DNA from: Macrostomum hystrix
Taxonomy: Eukaryota; Platyhelminthes; Macrostomidae
Length of the DNA stretch: 64,000 nt
Assembly: GCA_950097015.1 (NCBI GenBank)
Contig: CATNEN010000011.1
Coordinates: forward strand, 5,112,501 to 5,176,500
Reading direction: 5' to 3'
Shown here in pieces: positions 1 to 9,682 of this stretch. A program made the translations under genes and the position numbers. Within the stretch, counting starts at the first letter, position 1. Each line of letters opens with the position of its first letter. The notes below the pieces were generated by a model, which was not told the DNA's origin, searched no databases, and saw only the letters and a list, made by a program, of their open reading frames with translations.

Positions 1-2560
1 CGAGCTGAGTAGGCACAGAATCTGCCACCATTGAGCAGGCGAATCTTAGCAAACAGCACCCCATTGCTAAGTGTGACACCCTCTAGTTCAATGAGTTGAA
101 GTTGGACCCGTTGTTTGTGAGGACTTCTTTGATCATGATGACTATTTAAGCCCATTTGAGAGCAGCAGAACATGGCTGTCGTAGACTAGCTATTCCTGGA
201 AGCATAGATATTATAAAAAATTATGAAATAAATTATATATTCAATTAACTGAATTGAATAAGATTCAATCCTATCACTACTATAGGATATAGGATTGATA
301 GGATCCTATTATTGAATGATTGAATTAATAGTAAACAACTTGCTAGATTACATACATGCGCAACCCCCCAAATCTTAGCCAGCCATGCGACTTAGTTTTT
401 GCTCTATTTACGACTTAGTTTGCTCTCATTTGCTCTCTTTTTCTCTCCCTTTTTTCCTTTTCTTCATGCCTTCCTTTTTTGTCCCTTGGTCCCCCCTTTG
501 ATTTTTTTGCGCTTGGTCGATTGGTTTTTGCGACTTACCTTGCTTGGCCCTCATTTTACCCGGCCGGGTGTTGCACATGTATGCTAGATTATATAAATAC
601 CGTTGATTGGCCAACCTTATTAAACAACAGACAAAGTCACAACCCACAATGTGAATGTTTATTACTTATTAAGCCAAGGTAGCCAGTCAATTTTGGCCAT
701 AACCATTTCAGCCTCAAAAACTTTTCAGCCCACTTGTAACCCAAAAAACAAAGTTGCAGTAAAGAGAATTACTAAATTGCAGTTAGTTTTGCCCTCCTTC
801 AAGGGGCCCAGATGATTCTTGAATCTGTGGCTCAAGTTTTGCCTAAACTACAACTTAGTTTTCTCTTGTCTGCAACTTTGTTCTCCCACATCTTTGGTTC
901 CCTCAACCGCTACTTTATTTTCCATCACCCACTTAACTGCAACGGCATTTTCTATCATCTGCAGCTTTGTTTCTCTCTAAACTACAACATTTTTTCATCT
1001 ATGAGTCTAGGACTTTGTTTGCTTTTTTGCTTCATTTAGGACGTAAAACACAAGTCTTTATGCCTATTTTTACATCATCATCTTCTTTGTTCTTTTTCTC
1101 TTCTTTCTACTTCTCTTCATTCTTATTTTCTCAATTTTCTCTTTTTGGGCTTTTTTCTTTCCCTCTTTGTCCCTTAGTCCTTGAGATTTTATAGCCTTAC
1201 TTTGTTTGACAATCATTTCAATCAGAAAATTCAGCCATTCAGCCAGGTGTTATGTATATATTTTTATCTATCAAAAGAAAAATTAATTTAAATTCAAAAC
1301 ATTTTTCTGTAAGTCAGAAAACTTTGACTAAATATTAGGAAAGTAGGGCCTATTTGATTTAATACATAAAAACCTTATATTCCATTGTGATGAAATTATT
1401 GCCTAAATGTGGATTTATATTCTGTATTTAGAGAGCTTATCACTCTTTTGTGTACCACAGCCATCCACTCAGCGTTTTAAGTACATGAACAGCAGTTATG
1501 GACATTTTACCTCTTAGGCCTAGTCTTATCATAAAACTTAATTGAAATTTTAGATCTACATAACTAGTGCACCAAGCCCCCTTAGGGCGCACTACTGTTT
1601 GGACAAAAAATATTGTGTAGGCCTAAAGCAGGACATGCATAATTCAAGAAAATGTCTGGAAAAATGAGGATAAAAGTAATAAAACTCAAAACTAGAAATA
1701 ACATTATGAATTATGTTAAATATAAATATATTTATTAGTTTGTCCAACTGTCATGCCCTTTAAATGCGCAAGAACCGACTGAAAAAAATTATCAAATGAA
1801 TCAAGTTAGAGCGTTTGATGTGGGCCAAAATGGTTTTAGGATGAAAAAGTTTTGGGACAAAAACACACAACATGGTTTTGGCCGAAGTTGCTTGAGGCCA
1901 AAACAAGAGGTATTCCTAATAAGACTCTAAAATTTCCTATGATAAGTTAGAAGTTAAAACAAATGTTCAAGTAACATATTGTAAGACTAGTGTTTTTAGT
2001 TTTATAAGATCGGCTTGTATCGACAATAATAAGAGAAGGAAACCGATTGAATATGTATTAAAAAATATGATGGAGATTTCCCTTCACAAAAATTAGTCGT
2101 TGGAAAAACACCATTAATATGTGAATATGGTGTACAATGATAAAATCCCCATTAAATATTCACCGATCAAAATTATAGTGATGTAAAGTTATGCACACTT
2201 CGTCTCAATATATATTTCTTTATTTCTAAGAAAAAATAAGTTTATAATTTAGCTTTTCCTCGAACTTTATAACTTGGTCTAACAGTATATAAGCAATAAA
2301 GGCGGCAAAAATTAAAAATATCAACATTTATTGAAAAATGCTGAGTTATAAAACAGTTTTTTAATTTTTCTTTATTTAGCCAAAAACATATGTACGTGCA
2401 AGTATCAAAACGTAAACGAACAAGTTTTTTCCATGATATTAGAAGTTTTGCGACTTGCAATTAAAAATTCTAGTGCATGCCCTTTGCTACAATAATGAGA
2501 TGTAACACGGGGATTAAAATTAAAAAATTGATAATAGTAATACGATTTTAAGATTGACAA
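1..2560. other. AT- and pyrimidine-rich stretch without a recognisable gene
   Basis: I see no ORF with protein-like composition on either strand. Bases 400-560 and 1080-1190 are T/C-rich runs and the short ORFs there are low complexity. Bases 1300-2500 are AT-rich. An imperfect inverted repeat lies at about 250-345 and is listed as a finding. Confidence 0.5.
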
Positions 2561-2569
2561 GTTGTGTGT

Positions 2570-3475
2570 AACAGCATGGTCGTTATAATTGATATCAGGG
2601 CTGCGTACATCATTGAAGCTTTCAGGCAACTCTCTAACACAGACTTTTACCGGCCTGTCGATTCTGCCTCAAGAAGTAGAACATGTTCTGTAATTAGGGA
2701 AATCTTTCAAGAACTCCGTAGGGATAAGATAATTAGCAACAGTTTACTCAGTTAGTTCCTCCCTTGGAACCCAGGGACAGAATCTTCTACCTGCTCCCTA
2801 AAGTCCACAAGGACACTGCTACCTGGCCCGTTCCCGGCATTCCGCCTGGCAGGCCCATTGTCTCGGACTGCAGTTCGGAGAGCTACATGAGCGCGAAATT
2901 CATTGATTATTTTCTACAACTGAGAGAGTGCAGGATTCCTACATCTGTGACACTGACCATTTCCAAGCTATTATCAACGTCAGTGAGGCGTTCAACAATT
3001 TCCCTGCGCCATCCAGACCGGACCGTCAACTGCTCAGACTCCTTGATATTAATCTTAACCTGAATGATTTCGTTTTTAATGAATGTCGCTTCTTGCAGAT
3101 GATCAAGGGCACCAGCATGGGGAAGACTTTCGCTCCCTCCTATGCCAATATTTTCATGTCCGATTGGGAATCCAGGGCACTGGCAAATGCCCCTTTCACT
3201 CTACGTCGACTGTACAGACGCTATATCGACGACATTTTCATGGTGTTTTTGGGCACAGAAACTCAACTAAAGCAACTCTACCAACATTTGAACGAGTTCG
3301 ACACCAGCATCAGACTCTCTATGCAGTACAGTAAAGACTGTGTCAACTTCCTTGACTGCTTGTATCCCTCACCGAAGTGGGCAATATGAAGGTTTTAACG
3401 ACTTCCATGCATCTACTTCAAGCCGACTGATTCTAGTCATTTGCATAATCCTGACTCCTTCCTCATGATTCATGA
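2570..3475 (+). mobile_element. Penelope-like element reverse transcriptase, broken fragment
   Basis: Three successive plus-strand frames give pieces of one reverse transcriptase of the Penelope-like type. About 2575-2755 has the N-terminal part (AFRQLSNTDFYRP). About 2760-2925 has the finger region with LLPKVHKD and PPGRPIVSDCSSESY. About 2930-3389 has the palm, with GTSMGKTFAPSYANIFM and the catalytic YIDDIFMVF. A further shift near 3385 leads into CIYFKPTDSSHLHNPDSF, after which similarity stops at about 3475. At least three frame changes and one stop interrupt it, so it is a dead copy. The YIDD box and the PSYANIFM block are typical of this family rather than of LINE or LTR reverse transcriptases. 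No endonuclease follows directly; a GIY-YIG fragment lies 2.2 kb downstream and may belong to another insertion. Confidence 0.85.
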
Positions 3476-3521
3476 TTGTCAAGGACTGTACTGTGCCCTT
3501 AAGCGATCTCGGGTCGGTGTT

Positions 3522-4233
3522 CTAGAACCCAAGCGAGATGCTGTAGTAATTCAGAAGCGTTTGTCTCGCCAACCTGCTGCCCTGATAAACGTTGGTCGGA
3601 TCAGGTACGAATATCGATTTTGAGTTGAAAGTTTGACTGCGCAGAGCCGCTGAAGTGACTCCAACCTCCACGAAGCCGTTTGGGTCGTAATAGTTGGTTG
3701 ATGTGTCCGTAGAAAACTGGATGGCGTTAATATTGTAACGAAAGAAGTACAGTCCCAGGGTCCGCTTGGCGACCCGTCCCACAAGGCGGCTCTCCTCTCC
3801 TTGCTGTCGCATGTATAAGTCTCCAATTGCGTTGCCTCCCGAGTAATCGTTTAAGCCTGATCAGCTACGTCTGGCCTTGCTTTAGGTTCGCAAAGTCCAC
3901 AGCCTCCAGCCCCATTCTGGACGACACTCCATCGAACTTGGCTCCATCGGTGCTGAATTCCACAGCCTCAGACTTCCACTGCTGAGTCTGGCCGCACACC
4001 AAGTTGTTCCGGCTGGACTCAACGTCTTCGCTCATCTTCCAGGCTGCCCGGAGCTTGGAGCACGCAGCACTCCTGCTGTTGGACATGAACCTGACGATCC
4101 TTGTATTGGCATATGCGTCACAGCCATGCGATGGTAAGCTGATCCCATCATTAGCTAGTTCATCAATGAGGTGGCACACGTTGATGTACTGGAACAGTGA
4201 GCACTGACGACTGGCTGCGTTGAACTGGGCCAC
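3522..4233 (-). pseudogene. Antisense gene fragment of unknown family, two blocks
   Basis: On the minus strand, 4233-3865 reads as a 122-residue stretch with several cysteines (AARQCSLFQYINVCHLIDEL, then CDAYANTRIVRF). 3850-3522 continues in another frame with NAIGDLYMRQQGEESRLVGR and then YFFRYNINAIQFSTDTSTNY. Composition looks protein-like and the second block has a diverged inverted copy at 8105-8235, which supports a once-coding repeated sequence. The two blocks are separated by a stop and frame change at about 3855, where a short intron or decay is possible. The fragment sits immediately after the broken reverse transcriptase on the opposite strand. I do not recognise the family, and it could equally be transposon cargo or a host gene fragment. 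Confidence 0.4.
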
Positions 4234-4454
4234 GTAGCCCCGTGCAAGCGAAAAAATGTGTTTCGTCTCTGACTAAAAGCGCTTTAATCGACCCTCAATT
4301 TACATCTGGGCCAGGACAATTGCTAATTTAATTTTATTCGGCTTGTCTTATCAAAAATTCTGCAGCTTACTAATGCATCTATTTGAGCATGGCGTGAAAG
4401 CATGAGAAAAGAACCATTGTTGCAATGTTTTAAATTATCCGATATGTCCCACGT

Positions 4455-4770
4455 ATACCTATTTGTCTATTCATTGAGCACATGCGTTTCGATAGTCAAA
4501 ATGTTTATTTTTTCTACAACTTTCTCTTTTTTTAATCGTGTTTCGCGAATCAATAGACCCAGGGCTAGTATTTCTATGCAACAGATCAGAAACTTTGAAG
4601 AAAAAAATTGTTTGCCAGAAAGTTGGCTCAGAAAAAATGTATTTCATTTAAGCAACATTTTACAAAGTAACTTAGACTATAAAGTAAAGAATGCCACCAC
4701 AGAGCACATTCCATGAAAGAGAATAAGTGGAAGCCCTATTCTATTTCGTATCTATCTTTATAAACTATCT
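4455..4770. repeat. Upstream copy of a ~310-bp direct repeat
   Basis: This segment matches 6610-6998 in the same orientation. Shared blocks include GTTGGCTCAGAAAAAATGTA, TTAAGCAACATTTTACAAAG and GAAAGAGAATAA. The two copies flank the satellite, the microsatellite and the endonuclease fragment. Confidence 0.75.
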
Positions 4771-4772
4771 AT

Positions 4773-4975
4773 TGATGGATTGTCGTATCTGACAGAGGGA
4801 TTATCGTGTCCTACAGGTGGACTATTGTGTTTAACAGATCGATTGTGGTGTCTAACAGCTGGATTAACGTGTTAAAGAGATGGATTATCGTGTCTTACAT
4901 GCGGATTATCCTGTCAAATAGTGAATTTCCTGTCTAACAGATGGATCTCTATCTTACAGGTGGATATCTATAAGC
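4773..4975. repeat. Degenerate ~28-bp tandem repeat
   Basis: Roughly seven diverged units of the form GGATTATCGTGTCTTACA followed by a short variable part. No coding potential is visible. Confidence 0.6.
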
Positions 4976-5014
4976 AGAATTTGTCTTCCATATCTTTGGC
5001 ATTCCAACATAAAT

Positions 5015-5285
5015 TCGAATTCTGATAAACTGAATTTCAAATCTGATAAACTCAATTCAGAATCTGATAAACTCAATTTTGAATCTGATAAACTCAATTC
5101 AGAATCTGATAAACTCAATTCAGAATCTGATAAACTCAATTCAGAATCTGATAAACTCAATTTTGAATCTGATAAACTCAATTCAGAATCTGATAAACTC
5201 AATTCAGAATCTGATAAGCTCAATTCAGAATCTGATAAACTCAATTCAGAATCTGATAAGCTCAATTCAGAATCTATGAACCTGG
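5015..5285. repeat. 21-bp tandem satellite (GATAAACTCAATTCAGAATC...)
   Basis: About 12 head-to-tail units of 21 bp. The unit closely resembles the reverse complement of the 21-bp unit in the NEK intron at 11.3-12.76 kb, so both arrays seem to come from one satellite family. The ORFs across it on both strands come from the repeat phase being a multiple of three. Confidence 0.9.
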
Positions 5286-5297
5286 ATTAGGATTAGG

Positions 5298-5659
<362 letters not shown>

Positions 5660-6300
5660 TCGGAACGCCAAATACTCCGCTCTCATCCAACTGCAGGGTT
5701 TCTTCATCGACCGCCAGTGGGATTTTGGCTTCCACAACTGCAATAATGAAACCTGTCGGGTGTGTAGACAACATGGCCAATTTGGACAGATCTGTCCAGG
5801 ATCCAACTCTACCAACATGGTATATAGGATCTGCCAGAAAGTCCGTTGCGACTCTAGAAACGTTGTGTACTCAATCTTATGCAGGAGCTGTAATGACCGT
5901 TGTGTCTACATTGGAGAGACAGAAGGGGCCCTTAAAGTCCGACTGCAAGCCCACCTGAGCGACATTAGACTGGCAAAAGATACCCCGGTCTCAAGACATT
6001 TTCGCTCTACAGACCACAGCCTGCTGGACTTACGGTTCATGGGTCTTTGGTACCTCAGCCCTGAATGTGAGACGCACAGAGAGGCAACTCAACGCAGGAG
6101 AAGAGACATGGAACTCAGACTCACTAATCTCCTGAAAACTCAGACCCCAGCTGGCCTGAACTCCATTGACACTAACCGTAGTGCGTGCGTCCCCATCGTC
6201 ATTCCTTATACGGACCACTCTGGACGCATTGTACACGAAATCCGTTCGGTTATCGCTGACCATGCCAGTGACTTGAGCACAGTGGCAGCGTACACACGCT
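5660..6300 (+). mobile_element. Penelope-like element GIY-YIG endonuclease domain, 5'-truncated
   Basis: The frame through 5760-6300 is open back to the microsatellite edge. It contains a cysteine cluster (CNNETCRVCRQHG, then CPGSN) of the zinc-finger-like kind that precedes the endonuclease in endonuclease-bearing Penelope-like elements. The GIY-YIG core follows: VVYSILCRSC, then VYIGETEGALKVRLQAHLSD, then HFRSTDH. The conserved Arg and the HF/H region are present. The domain starts abruptly at the TCTA run and ends in CATCTATCTATTTATCTATC, so it appears to be a 5'-truncated insertion in a microsatellite. No reverse transcriptase is attached. The frame through the domain is intact, but a truncated fragment is unlikely to be active by itself. 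Confidence 0.85.
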
Positions 6301-6609
6301 CATCTATCTATTTATCTATCGGTAGTGGCAAGCATTCATTTGCACTACTGCTTGAGTAGTCTGGTTTTTGTACGGCATAGGCTGGTTCCAGATGGTAGTT
6401 CCTCTGGATAAAAGCGCTTACCGCGCCCATTGGCTTTCCAGCTGCCTTAATCGTTTCCGGTGATCTTGTGTGCGTGCATTCAGCGTGATTGGCTGCGGCA
6501 AGCAAGCTCGAAACTCGCTTTCGAGCTCGCTGCGATTCTCGCTTTCTATATCTATCTATCTATCTATCTAGAGATAGAAAAGTAGAGATATAACTATGTA
6601 GCTCGTGTG

Positions 6610-6998
6610 TATATCTATTTAATTGTCTATTCGTTGAGCACTTTCGTTTCAATAGTCAAAAAGTTTATATTTTTATCTACTTTCACATTCTCAATCGTCT
6701 CCTTCGAAAATCAATAGACCCAAGGCTAGTATTTCTATGCAACAGATCTACCTTTTTTTTCAAAAAAAATTTTGCTTAGCTGAAAGTTGGCTCAGAAAAA
6801 ATGTATTTCTTTTAAGCAACATTTTACAAAGTAACTAAGACTATGCAGTAAAGAATGCCACAGGAGCACATTCCACGAAAGAGAATAAATAGAAGCCCTG
6901 AAAACGCAAAACAACAGCTCCACTATTCTTTCAATTAATTGTTAGTCAGCAACTGCAATCTATAAATCTGTCTATCTATATAAACTATCTACCTATCT
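6610..6998. repeat. Downstream copy of the ~310-bp direct repeat
   Basis: Matches 4455-4770 with substitutions and small indels. The match ends in a shared TATAAACTATCTA block, which in this copy lies just upstream of the small secreted-peptide ORF. Confidence 0.75.
6977..6984 (+). promoter_or_regulatory. Possible TATA box upstream of the secreted-peptide ORF
   Basis: TATATAAA lies about 100 bp before the ATG at 7081. It is inside a repeated TCTA-rich sequence, so it may be coincidental. Confidence 0.25.
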
Positions 6999-7080
6999 AC
7001 TGTGAGCAAATCTAAATTCTCAACCTGCACTTTACTGCGCTGACTTAGATCCAGGGCCAGCGACAGTGATAACAGAAGAC

Positions 7081-7293
7081 ATGGCCTTCTCAAGTAAGCA
7101 GAGACTGCCACTGCTGCTGCTGACTGGGGCCCTACTGCTAGCTGCTCTGGCGCCGCCATCAGTGTTCAAGGTCGACGCCCTGGTTGATTTGCCGGAACCT
7201 AACTCAATGCAAGTTTTTTTGTGCAGAGCATTTCGCAAGGCCGGTATAAATCCGTCTGCCCTGGAGGAATTCGGCTGCCCTGGAGTTAACTGA
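7081..7293 (+). CDS. Small putative secreted peptide, 70 aa
   Basis: A single-exon ORF starts at ATG 7081 (AGAAGACATGG context); an in-frame ATG at 7066 would add five residues and put acidic residues before the hydrophobic core. Residues 5-28 form a classical signal peptide: basic (KQR), then PLLLLTGALLLAALAPP. The mature part is about 45 residues with two cysteines (FLCRAFRKAG and EEFGCPGVN), which could form a single disulfide ring. I recognise no family. The ORF is short but its composition (signal peptide, then mixed polar sequence) is not random-looking. It could be the first exon of a longer gene, although a stop follows directly. Expression evidence would decide. Confidence 0.5.
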   Translation: MAFSSKQRLPLLLLTGALLLAALAPPSVFKVDALVDLPEPNSMQVFLCRAFRKAGINPSALEEFGCPGVN

Positions 7294-8104
7294 CTTTGCT
7301 GAGCCCATAGAAACTAAACTTATGGTCATTCATTCTCACTCAGCTGCTAAACGTACGCATGGTCCTAATATCCTATTCTCCAATAATAAGTGTCTCGTTT
7401 ACTGTCAAAATAAGGTCGCTCAATCTTGGTTTATCTAAATATACAGACCCTGAAAAAGGCCCGGCCAGAGCCAAAATATTGGTCCGTCGATAATTGCTTA
7501 AAACGAAGACGGAAGTCTTCTCTGTGTTGTGATCTTTGCATTTCGTCTACTTACTCCCAGGAGCAGTGATAAAGTTCTCCTTAGCTTTACTTTGTAATTT
7601 GTAAGCCTTGAAATTCAAAATGCAGTGATTCCTGAGTGACCATATTCACACTATAATGACACCGCAGGTATCAGCCTGGATCATTGTGTGGAATCAACTC
7701 AGAGACCAACGCCCCGAATCTAACATTAGCTCTAGGAGCATTGTTTGTTCGCAAAAAATGCGTTTGACTTACCGGAATCGGAGTTGAGGTCAGCTGAACG
7801 ACCAGGTGAATGCGATGCGAGACCATGAGCAGAGACCGCGGCGCACTTGGAGATGAATTGAAACGCCTATCTAAGTCCTCGGAAGCCCATCGGAAGCCAA
7901 CTTGCCAGCCAGTAGGGATGTCAGTTGGGCTGGACGTTACAGCGGCCTCCTCGATAGCAGTCGACCGACGGAGAAGGCAGGACTCATAGTGTGACTCAAT
8001 AGTGTCCTGGGTATTGCCTGACAGGTTTCTGCGTTTGACTTCAGTCGGCGAATGCAGGCGTCTGAAGGCATGGCATGGCGAATAAAGGTACGCAGTTGCT
8101 CAGG
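7294..8104. other. Intergenic stretch, nothing recognised
   Basis: Moderate GC, no long ORF and no clear repeat. No signal that I could link to the flanking genes. Confidence 0.4.
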
Positions 8105-8235
8105 ACCCAGTAAGCAACGCAATCGAAGACTTACACATTCGACAGCAAGGAGAGGGGAGCTGCCTTTTGGGACGGGTCACCAAGCGGACCCTGTGGACTG
8201 TACTTAATTTCGTTTCAATATTAACGTTTTATATT
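8105..8235 (+). pseudogene. Inverted, diverged copy of the 3.7-3.85 kb gene fragment
   Basis: The plus strand reads SNAIEDLHIRQQGEGSCLLG, matching the minus-strand fragment at 3850-3725 (NAIGDLYMRQQGEESRLVGR) in the same reading frame. DNA identity is high over GACAGCAAGGAGAGG and CCAAGCGGACCCTG. It breaks off into stops after about 40 codons, so it is a fragment. Confidence 0.6.
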
Positions 8236-8307
8236 GCCCGGAGTATTCGTACTTGCTGTTGAAAGCCGTTGCACAGACTCGGTCAAGTAAAAAGTTCTGA
8301 GTCAGTC

Positions 8308-8972
8308 ATGAAACCGCTTCAGACTGAATTCCGGTCGCTACTGGCCCTGGCTGACGAGTCGGCCAAGCAGTCGGAGAAGCGAAGACGAGTTGCTGCTGAG
8401 TGGAACGACTTCCTTGAGCGCTGCTTCGTCCAGCTTCGAAACGAGCTGCGAAATTGTGCTGCTGATCTGCGAGCCGCAATCAACTCTGACAACCTGCGAG
8501 CTGCCGACAAGGCCTCAGGGAGACTCAAAGCGCTGTCCAAACGATCGCGAACGGATGAGGATCAGCGACAGATTATCGCAGAGCCAAAGTTGGAGACGCT
8601 TTCACCTGCGATGCTGGAAACAATGTCCGCTGTGCTAGATGAGATCGAGCGAGCTTATCTCGACCGGGCGTGGGGTCTGACGGAGAGGCAGTGCACTTTT
8701 AAGGTTGTCAGCGTGTCATAGTGTCGAATGGCAAGGAGTTTCTCAAAATAAAGGAAAACAGCTGCCGCGTTGCTTACGAAATGCCAGGCCACGGCGATCA
8801 GTACTCTCAGTACGAGGTGTTGTCCGCCTGCGCTATACCTAGTCGATCATCCAATGAAATCATCATTCGATTCGACTTTGAGAAGACTTTCGACTACAGC
8901 ATCAGAGCAGAGTGCAATGGTCGTTCGATTCTGGTGAACTTTCTATCTCAGAGAATTGCTGAAATTGTTTAA
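8308..8972 (+). CDS. Possible coiled-coil protein, two overlapping-frame parts
   Basis: The first part runs from ATG 8308 to a stop at 8719-8721. It is rich in Ala, Glu, Arg and Leu with heptad-like spacing (WNDFLERCFVQLRNELRNCA, later SGRLKALSKRS), so a coiled coil is likely. The second part, about 8703-8972, lies in the -1 frame and gives about 85 residues (CRVAYEMPGHGDQYSQYEVL, then FDFEKTFDYSIRAECNGRS), which looks like a small beta-rich domain. A single frame change near 8703-8716 would join them; the alternatives are a sequence error, decay, or a gene with an unseen intron. AATAAA occurs at 9074-9079, about 100 bp after the stop. I do not recognise the family. Confidence 0.4.
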
Positions 8973-9067
8973 TTAATAATCAAATAAGCATGACACGAGT
9001 GAACATGTACTTTAATTTTTTTGTAGATAAAAACACTGATATGAATTAGTCAGAATGTGAAACTCCA

Positions 9068-9079
9068 TTTATTAATAAA
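9068..9079. terminator. Palindromic polyadenylation signal between convergent genes
   Basis: TTTATTAATAAA is a perfect 12-bp palindrome that presents AATAAA on both strands. The plus-strand coiled-coil ORF ends about 100 bp before it. The minus-strand NEK stop at 9683 lies about 600 bp away on the other side. Confidence 0.4.
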
Positions 9080-9682
9080 ACAATAACTAATCACTACATA
9101 TTGCGCATTAGTCAACCATTTTTAGCACTCATTTTAAGGCGGTGCAGAAAGCGTGGGTATGCAAATCTGAAACACAAATTAACAACCGTATAAAGAATGA
9201 ATAAGCACTGAAAGAAAAAATGTAGATAAAAGTAATATTCAACTGGAAAGCTGGCGTCAGAAATCTAAAAAGGCCACTGTTCAAAAAAACACCATTGTTC
9301 CTAGTAGATCAGTTTTTTAACTTAATTCGATAAAACAAAAAATGTGTCCCGAATTAAAACAAAAAAAGTTTTAAAACAAACAACCTACAGATAGATAATT
9401 CATTGCAGAGTTGGAAAGGAAATAGATTTAATCAACTAAGTTTATATAAAAAACTTTTCCATGATGAAGAGAGCAAAAAACCTCGCAAGTGCAAAATATT
9501 TTCTTTCGACGGAATGATCAGGCTGCGAGGCTGAAAATCGAAAATAAATTTCTATAATTTGTCGGAATCATATTGGGTCAGGTTAAACAAGTTTTAAGTA
9601 AAAAAATAACTAGACAAAAATGCACACTGCAGATACGAACAGGTGACGGGTACAGATTTAGAATCAGGTGAGAGCTGACAGG

